A stretch of 64,000 nt of DNA from positions 62,001 to 126,000 of the forward strand of contig JAFLCG010000007.1 of the NCBI GenBank assembly GCA_017303635.1, given 5' to 3'. This document shows, in pieces, positions 17,764 to 25,929 of the stretch (positions are counted from its first letter, which is position 1; each line of letters begins with the position of its first letter). The translations under genes and the position numbers were made by a program. The stretch is from Anaerolineae bacterium. Its GTDB lineage: Bacteria > Chloroflexota > Anaerolineae > Aggregatilineales > Phototrophicaceae. Below the pieces are notes generated by a model. That model had not been told where the DNA came from. It did not search any database and was given only the letters and a program-made list of their open reading frames with translations.

Positions 17764-18885
17764 CTACTTCGCCGCATCAATGAGGGCCTGTACCAACCGG
17801 ATATGCTCGACCGCGCTGGCGACAGTGGTGGCCGGTTCACGCAAGTGAACGACGTTCTCGTAGAAGGCGATCAGCTCGTTCTTAAAGGCTTCCTCGTAGC
17901 TGACCGTGATGCGCTTCTCCCAGGCCAGTTCACCCTCACCCCCCTGCACGACCACCGGGCTGGGAAAGCTCTTGAAATAGGGCGACGGCAACTGCATTGC
18001 CACGCGATCATACGCACCGACGAACAGGTATTCCTCGCGGTAGTCCTTCAAATGACCGAGGTAGTGCCAGTCCAGCGACACGCGCACCTCCTCCGGGTAT
18101 TCGACCAGGGCGTGAATAGAGAGGCCCTGCCGCCAGATGTCCGTGTGCAGGACGCGCTGCGGCATCCCCAGGAAACCATCCAGCATATAAATCTGGTGAA
18201 TCAGGCTGATGACGATGATGCCGTAACCGAGCCGCAGACGGGGGTCATCCTTGCGCGGCCCCAGGGCTTCATCGACCAGCGGGGCCAGGCTGCCACCCGC
18301 GAATCCGCTCAACTGACCGGCGACAGCAGCCTCGAACGAGCCGGGGTCGTGATGCCCTTCCGAGATGACGCCATCACCCCGGCGGATGCGGAACGGCGAC
18401 AGACCGAGGTCGTTATCTGGATGGAGTACCGTGATGCGCCCGTAGCTCAGGTCGCGCATGGCATCGACATAATCGCGGGCGACAGTGAAGGCGGGATCAT
18501 AGCGCTTGTGATAGGCCATCTGCACGATGCGGTCAGAAGCAGCGGCGCGGGCAGCGACGGCTTCGGCTTCGCGGACGTTCCAGGCCAGCGGCTTTTCCAC
18601 GAAGATGTGTTTACCAGCGTTCAGCGCCGCGATGACACTATCGTGATGTGAACCATTGTGGCAGATGATGACGGCCTCGATCTCCGGATGAGTCAGCAAG
18701 TCGCGCCAGTTGGTAAAGCACGCCGCCACCCGGTAATGATCGGCTACGGCATCCAGCGTGGGCCGGTGGGTATCCGCCAGCGCCAGAATCTCAAACTTGT
18801 CGTCATGTTCCGTCATATAGGGCAGGTGCATCACCTGGGCGATGGCTCCGCAGCCAATCACGCCGATTTTCAAACGGTGGGGCAT
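17764..18885 (-). CDS. Gfo/Idh/MocA family oxidoreductase
   Basis: 373 residues. The Rossmann motif is IGVIGCGAIAQVMHLP and the family motif VEKPLAWNV. A C-terminal domain follows with HKRYDPAF in the active-site region, where a lysine is expected. It is more distant from the pair at 14484-16707 than they are from each other. An SDR gene lies upstream on the same strand, separated by 184 bases of short degenerate repeats, so cotranscription is possible but not shown. Predicted role: NAD(P)-dependent oxidation of a cyclic polyol or sugar. Confidence 0.87.
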   Translation of the reverse strand: MPHRLKIGVIGCGAIAQVMHLPYMTEHDDKFEILALADTHRPTLDAVADHYRVAACFTNWRDLLTHPEIEAVIICHNGSHHDSVIAALNAGKHIFVEKPLAWNVREAEAVAARAAASDRIVQMAYHKRYDPAFTVARDYVDAMRDLSYGRITVLHPDNDLGLSPFRIRRGDGVISEGHHDPGSFEAAVAGQLSGFAGGSLAPLVDEALGPRKDDPRLRLGYGIIVISLIHQIYMLDGFLGMPQRVLHTDIWRQGLSIHALVEYPEEVRVSLDWHYLGHLKDYREEYLFVGAYDRVAMQLPSPYFKSFPSPVVVQGGEGELAWEKRITVSYEEAFKNELIAFYENVVHLREPATTVASAVEHIRLVQALIDAAK

Positions 18886-18897
18886 GGGGTTTCCTTA

Positions 18898-19068
18898 AAG
18901 TTCACAGTTCTCAGTACACAGTTCACAGTGAAGAAAAGCTCATAGCCTATAGCTGATAGTTTATGGCTTTCAGACGAAATATGAATCAGCCTCGGTTGCA
19001 ATGCGACATAGGAGGATCGGGGACAACTTTCTGGCTATCAGCCATAAGCGATGAGCCATCAGCCCATC
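18898..19068. repeat. Short degenerate repeats (CTATAGCTGATAG / CACAGTTCACAGT type)
   Basis: The gap between two dehydrogenase genes is built of degenerate short units: GTTCACAGTTCTCAGTACACA, then CATAGCCTATAGCTGATAGT and GGCTATCAGCCATAAGC. The same vocabulary fills gaps at 10905-10970, 55010-55090, 57466-57500, 58935-59095 and 62560-62600. It resembles short tandemly repeated repetitive sequences of other bacteria. No gene is seen. Confidence 0.55.
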
Positions 19069-19069
19069 C

Positions 19070-19840
19070 TCAGCTATCAAACTGAAACAGCGAGCAACCA
19101 CCGTCGAGTGTCAGGATCGAGCCGGTCATGTAGGCCGTGTGCGGGCCTGCCAGATAAACCACCGCGCGGGCGATTTCCTCCGGCGTACCGGGTTCACCCA
19201 GCGGGATCACTTTGGCGACGCGGGCGGCATACTGCGGCTCTTCGACCAGTTGGCGACCGGCCAGACCGGCCTTGACGATGCCGGGTGCGATCGCGTTGAC
19301 CAGAATTTTGTGGGGAGCCAGTTCGCGGGCCATCTGCTTCATCAGCATATTCAGGCCGCCCTTGCTGGCGGTATAGGCGGTGATCTCCGGCCAGGGGATG
19401 GCGCTGACCCAGGTGCTGGTGAAGATGATGCGCCCACCCTTGCCCTGCCGCACCATCAGGCGAGCAGCCTGCTGCCCGACGTGGAAGGAACCGGTCAGGT
19501 TGATCTCAATGTGGCGAGTCCAGCTTTCCGGGGTGATCTCCAGGAACGGCGCGGCTTCCACAATACCGGCATTGGCGCAGACAATATCCAGGCTGCCGAA
19601 CTGCTCCATGACGGCATTAAAGGCCGCATCCACCGCGACCCGATCCCGAATATCGACCTGCTGATACTGGACATTGAGGGTCGCTGACTTCACGCGGTCG
19701 ATCTGCGGAGCGGCTTCGGCTTCGGACTTGATATCCCACAGCGAAACGGCTGCACCTTCCTGAGCCAGATGCAGCGCCATCGCGTTACCCAGATCACCTG
19801 CCCCGCCCGTAATCACCGCAACTTTACCCGAGAGCAGCAT
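19070..19840 (-). CDS. Short-chain dehydrogenase/reductase
   Basis: 256 residues. The cofactor motif is TGGAGDLG, with CANAG in place of NNAG, a catalytic Ser in STWVS and YTASK. The C terminus (YMTGSILTLDGGCSLF) is standard. A classical SDR of sugar or polyol type; it probably works with the Gfo/Idh/MocA enzyme downstream. It has only distant similarity to the SDR at 13670. Confidence 0.88.
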   Translation of the reverse strand: MLLSGKVAVITGGAGDLGNAMALHLAQEGAAVSLWDIKSEAEAAPQIDRVKSATLNVQYQQVDIRDRVAVDAAFNAVMEQFGSLDIVCANAGIVEAAPFLEITPESWTRHIEINLTGSFHVGQQAARLMVRQGKGGRIIFTSTWVSAIPWPEITAYTASKGGLNMLMKQMARELAPHKILVNAIAPGIVKAGLAGRQLVEEPQYAARVAKVIPLGEPGTPEEIARAVVYLAGPHTAYMTGSILTLDGGCSLFQFDS

Positions 19841-20061
19841 CAGAAAGTCCTTTCAGGGTGGATCGTTCATAGCCGATAGCCAGAACCCATACCCAATAAA
19901 CATCTTTCAAAGAAACCTTGTGGACAAGAGTATAGCGCGAGGGCGGGAAAGCTCACCATAGTGCCATCGGCATACTCGTCCGCTAGCGCAGGGTCCGTTT
20001 GTGCACTTAGAAAATATGTGCTAGTATCCGTTTTGTGCCGCGCCATTCAACGGAGAGAGTC

Positions 20062-20538
20062 ATGAACAGCCTGGTCGAACAAGAGCTGCCGCTACGGGAA
20101 AGCCAGCATCTCCGTTACTACCTGCTGGATCTGCTGACAGATGAAGACCTGGCCTACAAGCTGCCGGGGGATAATCCCACCTTGGGGGAACTCTGCCGGG
20201 AGATTGGTGAGCTGGAGCACATGTACATCCAATCCTTCAAGACCTTCACACACGATTGGTCGTATCAGCATCCGGATCCAGAAGTGGAAACCCGTACCGA
20301 GCGATTAAGGACCTGGTATCGGGCGCTGGATGATGAGTTTGATGCAATTCTAGGGGCATTTTCTGAAGATGACCTGCACAACAAACTGATTGATCGGGCG
20401 CGTGGCTTCCAGCCGTCGCTGTTTGTGCAATTTCATATCTACCGGGAAGCGGTCTTGATGTTTTATGCCAAGGCCAGCGTGTATCTGAAGGCGCTGCAGA
20501 AGTCCGTGAATGAAGAATGGCAACTTGGAATTGGCTAA
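20062..20538 (+). CDS. DinB-superfamily-like protein
   Basis: 158 residues, all-helical, with the length and pattern of the DinB/YfiT four-helix bundle: LRESQHLRYYLLDLLTDEDL, LGELCREIGELEHMYI, LFVQFHIYREAVLMF. The complete His triad seen in the following gene is not evident, so metal binding is uncertain. The ATG at 20062 follows GGAGAG. The gene is 13 bases upstream of a second DinB-type gene, so the two form a pair. DinB-family bundles include thiol-dependent S-transferases; no substrate can be inferred. Confidence 0.6.
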   Translation: MNSLVEQELPLRESQHLRYYLLDLLTDEDLAYKLPGDNPTLGELCREIGELEHMYIQSFKTFTHDWSYQHPDPEVETRTERLRTWYRALDDEFDAILGAFSEDDLHNKLIDRARGFQPSLFVQFHIYREAVLMFYAKASVYLKALQKSVNEEWQLGIG

Positions 20539-20551
20539 AGGGGACTCGAAC

Positions 20552-21040
20552 ATGAATGCAGACGCTATTCGCCATCTGTATGGCTATCACTTTGCGGAGA
20601 ACCGCGCGACCTGGGAGAAGTACGTCCTGCCGCTGACGCAGGAGCAGTTCACGCAGCCCGTAGCCTATTCGGTCGGGTCGGTGCGGAACCAGATGGTGCA
20701 TCTAATGAATGTCGATCACACCTGGTTTTGCGGTCTGCGCGGGGTGGAAATACCTGATTGGGTTGAACCAGAAACTTTGTCAGATCGAGCCGCCCTCCGC
20801 GCCCACTGGGATACAGTCGAGCAGCACATGCAGGACTATCTGGCAGCGCTGACCGATGCCATGCTGCCGACCAAGCCCCTCGAAGGCGAGGACAAAGACC
20901 TGACGGTGTGGCAGGTGCTGCTACATGTGGTCAACCACGGGACGGATCACCGCGCCCAGGTGTTGCGCGTGCTGCATGATCTGGGCGTGAAGACGGTCTC
21001 TCAGGATTACATCTTCTATGTGTATGAGCATCTGGTGTAG
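20552..21040 (+). CDS. DinB family protein
   Basis: 162 residues with the DinB metal-site pattern: an early His in MVHLMNVDHTWF and the C-terminal NHGTDHRAQVL, which supplies two further histidines. These proteins are four-helix bundles that bind a divalent metal and are often thiol transferases or stress proteins. AAAGGGGA precedes the ATG at 20552. It follows the other DinB-like gene directly and is followed by an inverted repeat that can act as terminator towards the convergent gene at 21846. Confidence 0.8.
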   Translation: MNADAIRHLYGYHFAENRATWEKYVLPLTQEQFTQPVAYSVGSVRNQMVHLMNVDHTWFCGLRGVEIPDWVEPETLSDRAALRAHWDTVEQHMQDYLAALTDAMLPTKPLEGEDKDLTVWQVLLHVVNHGTDHRAQVLRVLHDLGVKTVSQDYIFYVYEHLV

Positions 21041-21048
21041 ATCCAGCC

Positions 21049-21102
21049 CTCACCCCCGACCCCTCTCCCAAAATCCGCCGCAGACGGCGGGGAGAGGGGA
21101 GT
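21049..21102. repeat. R1 inverted repeat between convergent genes
   Basis: CCTCACCCCCGACCCCTCTCC pairs with GGGGAGAGGGGAGTC around a smaller palindrome CCGCCG-CAGA-CGGCGG. It is a member of the R1 repeat family and probably serves as a bidirectional terminator here. Confidence 0.6.
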
Positions 21103-21141
21103 CAGATACCAGACACAGTTGAGCAGTGCCTCCTCAACTGT

Positions 21142-21846
21142 TCACACCTTCCGCCGCAACCCCAGCACAAAGGGATCGCCACCGAGCGCTTCGGTGGCGC
21201 GCCGCCAGGAGTCGGCCTCGTCACCCATCACCAGGTCGGCGTGGTTGACATCGTACTTGAGCGTGAAGGCATCCAGTTCCGCCTTGAGCGCCCGCCAGAT
21301 ATCCGATTGCAGGGCGGTCAGGCGTTCATGGGCGGCGGTCGAGGGGGCGGCGCGGAGTGTCTGGCGGAAGTGCGGCAGGCACAATCCGCGTGAGGCGCGG
21401 TAGGCTTCGGTCAGGCGGGGTTCGAGGATATGATCGGCTAAGGCGCGGATGTGCAGCGCCTCCGCCCGTTCCAGCGCATCGCAGACGAAGCAGGTCGCGG
21501 TTGGTTCGAGGCGATCTGCCAGCGCGGTGTTGGCCGCACCCATCCAACGGCTGAAGCCCCCATTACTCCGCACAGGTGTATCCGTCAGGGTCAGCAGTTC
21601 ATCCAGCACGGCCTGATGCAAAATCGCCACGCCCAGCACCCCGGCGGGATAATCCGCCAACTGCTGGCTGTGATGGGCGCAGAGTCCCCGCGAGGCCCGC
21701 ATGGTGGCGTGGGTCTCCCGCGTATTGGCGTATTCGTACAGATGCGAGTCCAGGTGACGGGCCACATCGTTGCGCGTCAGGGCGCAGATCGGGCAGGCAT
21801 CGACCGCGAAGGACTCGATCAGGTCGTAGTAATTGAAGGGTTTCAC
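21142..21846 (-). CDS. DUF6062-like cysteine-motif protein
   Basis: 234 residues, soluble, with two similar halves each carrying a CPIC/CFVC pair and a following GLC-x2-H (ACPICALTRND...GLCAHH and TCFVCDALERA...GLCLPH). This arrangement could bind two metal ions, probably zinc. I associate it with the DUF6062 group by this pattern; the function is unknown. Its ATG overlaps the stop of the upstream secreted PDZ protein as ATGA, so the two are made from one transcript. Confidence 0.65.
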   Translation of the reverse strand: MKPFNYYDLIESFAVDACPICALTRNDVARHLDSHLYEYANTRETHATMRASRGLCAHHSQQLADYPAGVLGVAILHQAVLDELLTLTDTPVRSNGGFSRWMGAANTALADRLEPTATCFVCDALERAEALHIRALADHILEPRLTEAYRASRGLCLPHFRQTLRAAPSTAAHERLTALQSDIWRALKAELDAFTLKYDVNHADLVMGDEADSWRRATEALGGDPFVLGLRRKV

Positions 21847-24077
21847 GGCGTTGCAGTGGCCTGCGGTACCGCTTGATCCACCGGTTGAACCGCCAGCGAG
21901 AACTGCGCCGGAACCGTCGTGTTGTCATTCAGCGGGGAAATCGCCAAGACGAACAGTTCGCCAGGTTGGAGCGAGAACTGCCATCCCCGCCGCAGTTCCA
22001 CATCCAGCGGCGTGACCAGGCGCAAAATGCGGGTCTGGTCGACCGCATCCGGATTGATGACCGTCGCGGTCAGGGCAAAGCGCTGCTGCACGCGGTTATC
22101 GAGCAAGCGCCAGCCGTTAAGTGTCCAACCGGGAATGGCAAACTCGGCATCATCCGTAAAGCCAATCGCTTCAATCGCAATATTGTCGATGACCATGCCG
22201 AGGTCGAACTGGCCCGGCTGTTTGATGACGTTGAAGCGCAGCAGGATCTGCTGACCGGCATAGGCGCTCAGGTCCACCGACTGGCTCACCCACTCAGGAT
22301 CAGGGACGCGGCGGCGGGACGGGTGTTCCCCGGCGACCACTTCAATCGTCAGGGTCGCTTCCCCCCGCCGAATATCCAGCGAGAGGGTATCCCCCGGTTC
22401 AAACTGCGAGACATAACTGACCAGAGTCTCGCCGGTGCCCCAGGGTTCACCATCATGCCCCAGCAGTTCATCCCCCACTTGCAGACCAGCAGCTTCTGCC
22501 GGAGCGCCCGCGACCAGCTCGGTGATGATGTTTTCCTCGGCCAGCACCCCCACATACGGGAACGGGCGCGGTGGCTCGGTCGTGCTGATGGCGGCGAAGG
22601 CCGGGCCATAGGCTAAGCCCAGGGGGTTGGCGGTTGTGGTGCTGGTCGCGGGCAGCGTTGCCCAGGTGGCTCCCTGATCCGTAGACACCTGCACATAGCC
22701 AAAGTTCCAGCCCGTAGTGAAAGCGTGCCAGACATCAAAGGTCAGCACCGGGCTGCGTGCCCCGGTCAGGTCAAACGGACGAGTCATGGTCGCATCCAGA
22801 GAATCGGACGACCAGTAAAAACGGTTCTCCAGCGGGCCGGGGATGGGCAGGCGCGGCGCAGCATCCGACCCCTGAAAGCCCACGATGAACTGGCGCGGTT
22901 GGGTGGTTTGCAGACCCAGATACGCCGAACTGAGCTGATTGAGAGACACGTTGGGGATATTAACCTCAAACTGGTCTTCCAGAATGCTGGCTGCGGCATT
23001 CTGCCCTTGCATCAGGCTCAGACGGTGGACGAAGCGCCCATCCCCAATCGGGGCATTCAGTACATTGGCAAAAACAAAATCCACAAACACATCTTCCGCA
23101 GTGATCGGCTCGCCGGATTCCAGATCGACAATCTCGGCGGCGGCCAGTGCCTCGGTGAGGGGGTCAAGGCCTTCACCGCCGCGCAGCAGGAAATCGGTCA
23201 GCACCTCTCCCCCAAAGCGCTGACCGATGTAACTCATGAACAACTGCTGTGCGCCGAACTCCTGCCCCCCGCTGGTCAGCCCCGGAATGGCGGTCAGGCG
23301 CGTGCCGGGATTTTGCAGGAAGGGCTGGAATAATTCCACGCCCGGCTCCTGGGTGCTGAGCTGCAGCAGCATCCGGTCGAGCATGGCGTTCCGCACCCAC
23401 TGGCTCAACTGCGGTCTGTTCGTGTTGATCGCCAGGCTGAACAACGCGCTCCGCAGCGAAGGCGTAAAGCGCAGATCCGCCGGATCGAGACCGGGGAAGG
23501 CGCTCATACTGATGATCCACATCTCCCGCTGGTTGGAATACCCACCCGGCACGAGATTGGCTTCCCGGCTGTTCACCGGGTTAAAGATCAGCCCGCCGAC
23601 CGTATCCTTGGTGAACAGCAGGTTCAGGTGGGGGTCATTATCCACATCGGGCAGGAGCAAAGTCGCCCCGGCTAAGCCTTCTTCAGGGGTCTGCGGGACG
23701 CTGCTGATGAATGGGTAGTTGGCCGGATTGAAGAAGATGAAGTAATCCTGGCTGAACTGGGCGGCCAGGTCCTGCGCCGCCTGGGGCGCATAGTTCATGC
23801 CTTCCTCAAACCAGATATAGACCACCGGCGTGACCGCACCGAGCTCTGCCCGAATCTGCGCCGGAACTTCCGCGCCGGTTGGATTGACCCAGAAGGACTC
23901 AATTGCGCCGACTTCGTAAGCCGGTAGTGGATCGGGAATCTGCGGCTCGCCCGTCACCCCCAGCAGTTGCTCCGCCAGCGTGCGCGGATCACGCGGGGGA
24001 ATATCCTGCGCAGCAACGGGCAACGTCAACAGGGGCAGGCAGCAGATCAGCAGCAGGCTCAGGAAGCGAAAGCGCAT
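21843..24077 (-). CDS. Secreted PDZ-domain protein
   Basis: 744 residues with a signal peptide (MRFRFLSLLLICCLPLL...VAAQ). The first ~360 residues resemble a metallopeptidase-like scaffold of secreted Chloroflexota proteins, but I find no HExxH, so catalysis is doubtful. A jelly-roll type region like those of immune-inhibitor-A peptidases follows. It is interrupted by a PDZ domain at ~505-580 (GVLAEENIITELVAGAPAEA). A second beta region with FDLGMVIDNIAIEAIGF comes next, then a Pro/Gln/Thr-rich tail. It is probably a surface-binding or degenerate protease protein. It is coupled to the DUF6062-like gene. Confidence 0.6.
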   Translation of the reverse strand: MRFRFLSLLLICCLPLLTLPVAAQDIPPRDPRTLAEQLLGVTGEPQIPDPLPAYEVGAIESFWVNPTGAEVPAQIRAELGAVTPVVYIWFEEGMNYAPQAAQDLAAQFSQDYFIFFNPANYPFISSVPQTPEEGLAGATLLLPDVDNDPHLNLLFTKDTVGGLIFNPVNSREANLVPGGYSNQREMWIISMSAFPGLDPADLRFTPSLRSALFSLAINTNRPQLSQWVRNAMLDRMLLQLSTQEPGVELFQPFLQNPGTRLTAIPGLTSGGQEFGAQQLFMSYIGQRFGGEVLTDFLLRGGEGLDPLTEALAAAEIVDLESGEPITAEDVFVDFVFANVLNAPIGDGRFVHRLSLMQGQNAAASILEDQFEVNIPNVSLNQLSSAYLGLQTTQPRQFIVGFQGSDAAPRLPIPGPLENRFYWSSDSLDATMTRPFDLTGARSPVLTFDVWHAFTTGWNFGYVQVSTDQGATWATLPATSTTTANPLGLAYGPAFAAISTTEPPRPFPYVGVLAEENIITELVAGAPAEAAGLQVGDELLGHDGEPWGTGETLVSYVSQFEPGDTLSLDIRRGEATLTIEVVAGEHPSRRRVPDPEWVSQSVDLSAYAGQQILLRFNVIKQPGQFDLGMVIDNIAIEAIGFTDDAEFAIPGWTLNGWRLLDNRVQQRFALTATVINPDAVDQTRILRLVTPLDVELRRGWQFSLQPGELFVLAISPLNDNTTVPAQFSLAVQPVDQAVPQATATP

Positions 24078-24324
24078 CGGGGTTTATCCTACGATTTGAA
24101 TGTGCCGTTGAGTGTAGACGAGGAAGGGCGCAGGGGTCAAGCGGAGTAGAAAGTAAGAGCAGCAAATACAAATGATATTGTTAGAAGATTTGTATCTAGG
24201 GCAGCAGCTGAAAGTCTATAAAGATTGCTGTCCCTCTTCTGGAATCGATTTGCATGATGACGGCTAAGGGTATATCTTTTGGTCATGTAAAAAATAACAA
24301 AAAAAATAAATTAAGGAAACAATC

Positions 24325-24726
24325 ATGCAATTGTCCCTTGAAAGTTCCCTTGACAAGGTCGCACAAACCTTCCCGAAAGCCTTTGCTGATAAGGATATCG
24401 ACCGGATTATCGACTTCTTTGCGGATGATGTTATCGCTATGTACCCTGGCTGGAGTCTGCCCGTCACTGGGAAAGCTGCAAATCGAGAAGCCTGGGTGAA
24501 CTACTATGCGAGGAATAGGACACACCCTATTAGTACTGATTCGGTAGTAGTAGCCGCCTCAAATGATGTGGGGCATTCGTTTGGTCGTTGGGCTACTTCC
24601 GAGACTAATGAGCCTGGAGCAGTCGCTGGACGCTATACAGCGATCTGGCAACGCAAGAACCAGCAATGGCAAATTGTAGTTCTTTCAGCTCACGTTCATG
24701 AGGACATTGCCCCATTTTCGTTTTGA
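24325..24726 (+). CDS. NTF2-like (SnoaL/DUF4440-type) protein
   Basis: 133 residues matching the cone-shaped NTF2 fold: FPKAFADKDIDRIIDFFADDVIAMYPGW at the start, GRYTAIWQRKNQQWQIV near the end. Such proteins are small enzymes or ligand-binding proteins; the active-site residues do not allow a reaction to be named. AAGGAA lies 7 bases before the ATG. The upstream 24078-24324 region has no gene. It faces the EamA transporter tail to tail. Confidence 0.75.
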   Translation: MQLSLESSLDKVAQTFPKAFADKDIDRIIDFFADDVIAMYPGWSLPVTGKAANREAWVNYYARNRTHPISTDSVVVAASNDVGHSFGRWATSETNEPGAVAGRYTAIWQRKNQQWQIVVLSAHVHEDIAPFSF

Positions 24727-24790
24727 TTTCGTAATGGGTTTCGTCATTAGCTTTGAACGCGGGACTAGGCACAACATCCACACAGGCTGC

Positions 24791-25654
24791 TTACGCCAAC
24801 AAAGTCAGCGCCAGCAGACCAGCCAACATCACCCCGGCAGCGATCAACCGGCGGCGACCGGCATCCTCCGAAAGCACCTGAATGCCCAGAAATGCGCCGA
24901 TCAGAATACTCGACTGCCGCAGCGGGCTGAGCAGCGTCACCGGGCTGGACTGTAAAGCCAGCAGAAACAGGATGTAACTGAGCGGGTCCAACACCGCGAT
25001 GCCGAACAACGGGCGGCGGTTGGTAGCCCACTGCTGTTTGACCTGCTCCCAATGCCGCAGGGCCTGTGGCGCTAAGGCCAGCGCCCGAAAGCCGTTGCTG
25101 GCCCACGTCAGCAGCAGCGGCGGGATGAGCAAGGCGCTCACAGCGCGTTTGTCCCAGAGCGTATATGCCGCGATCGAGGCCCCGACCAGCAAGCCATACA
25201 GCACCCCTTTGGCCGCCCCACTCTTCCGCAGCGCCCGCGGGTCACCTGTCAGGATCAGCACGCCGATGAACAAGAGCGCCGTTCCCACCCACACCCCCGC
25301 CGACGGACGCTCACCCAGCAGCAGCACCGCGCCCACGCTGGCGATGGCCGGGCCAGTCCCCCGCGCCAGTGGATAAACGATGGAAAGGTCACCCACTCGG
25401 TAGCCCTGCTGCAATAACAGGTAGTACACCAGATGCAGCAGGCTCGTCCCCAACATGGCGGCCAGGGCTGCCCCTCCCAGGTCCGGCTGTTGAATGATGA
25501 GGATCGCAAGGGCCAATGGAAAATAGAGCAGCCACCCCGCCAGACTGAACATCCAGACAAACAGGGTCCCACCACCGGCTCGCTTGGCGAGGTAATTCCA
25601 GGTTGCATGCAGAATGGCGGACGTCAGCACGAGGGCAAAGGCGAGCAGAGTCAT
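24791..25654 (-). CDS. EamA/DMT family transporter
   Basis: 287 residues, ten hydrophobic helices in two repeats, with the typical start HATWNYLAKRAGGGTLF of EamA proteins and a second half beginning GLLVGASIAAYTLWDK. Members export or import small metabolites such as amino acids; the substrate is not predictable. It stands alone on the minus strand. Confidence 0.85.
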   Translation of the reverse strand: MTLLAFALVLTSAILHATWNYLAKRAGGGTLFVWMFSLAGWLLYFPLALAILIIQQPDLGGAALAAMLGTSLLHLVYYLLLQQGYRVGDLSIVYPLARGTGPAIASVGAVLLLGERPSAGVWVGTALLFIGVLILTGDPRALRKSGAAKGVLYGLLVGASIAAYTLWDKRAVSALLIPPLLLTWASNGFRALALAPQALRHWEQVKQQWATNRRPLFGIAVLDPLSYILFLLALQSSPVTLLSPLRQSSILIGAFLGIQVLSEDAGRRRLIAAGVMLAGLLALTLLA

Positions 25655-25929
25655 AGCGAGGCTTTCGATGCGGATCGTACGCGTCGAGTATAAGCCAACT
25701 TTAAGAATGTTAATATATCCTTAAACTATGGACTGGATACTGACCCGCCGAACGACTGCAGTCCTCGATGCCCCTCAAATCTATCGTCACAGCCATCCTG
25801 AAGGCTGAACGTACCATTAGCCCTATTTTCTTTGCGCACTTATTCGCCCTATACTGAAAATTGTCGGTTGGCATGCCCGTCACGCCTTAACTGACATCCC
25901 TTGTATTTGGTTACCCATCGAGGACCCCC

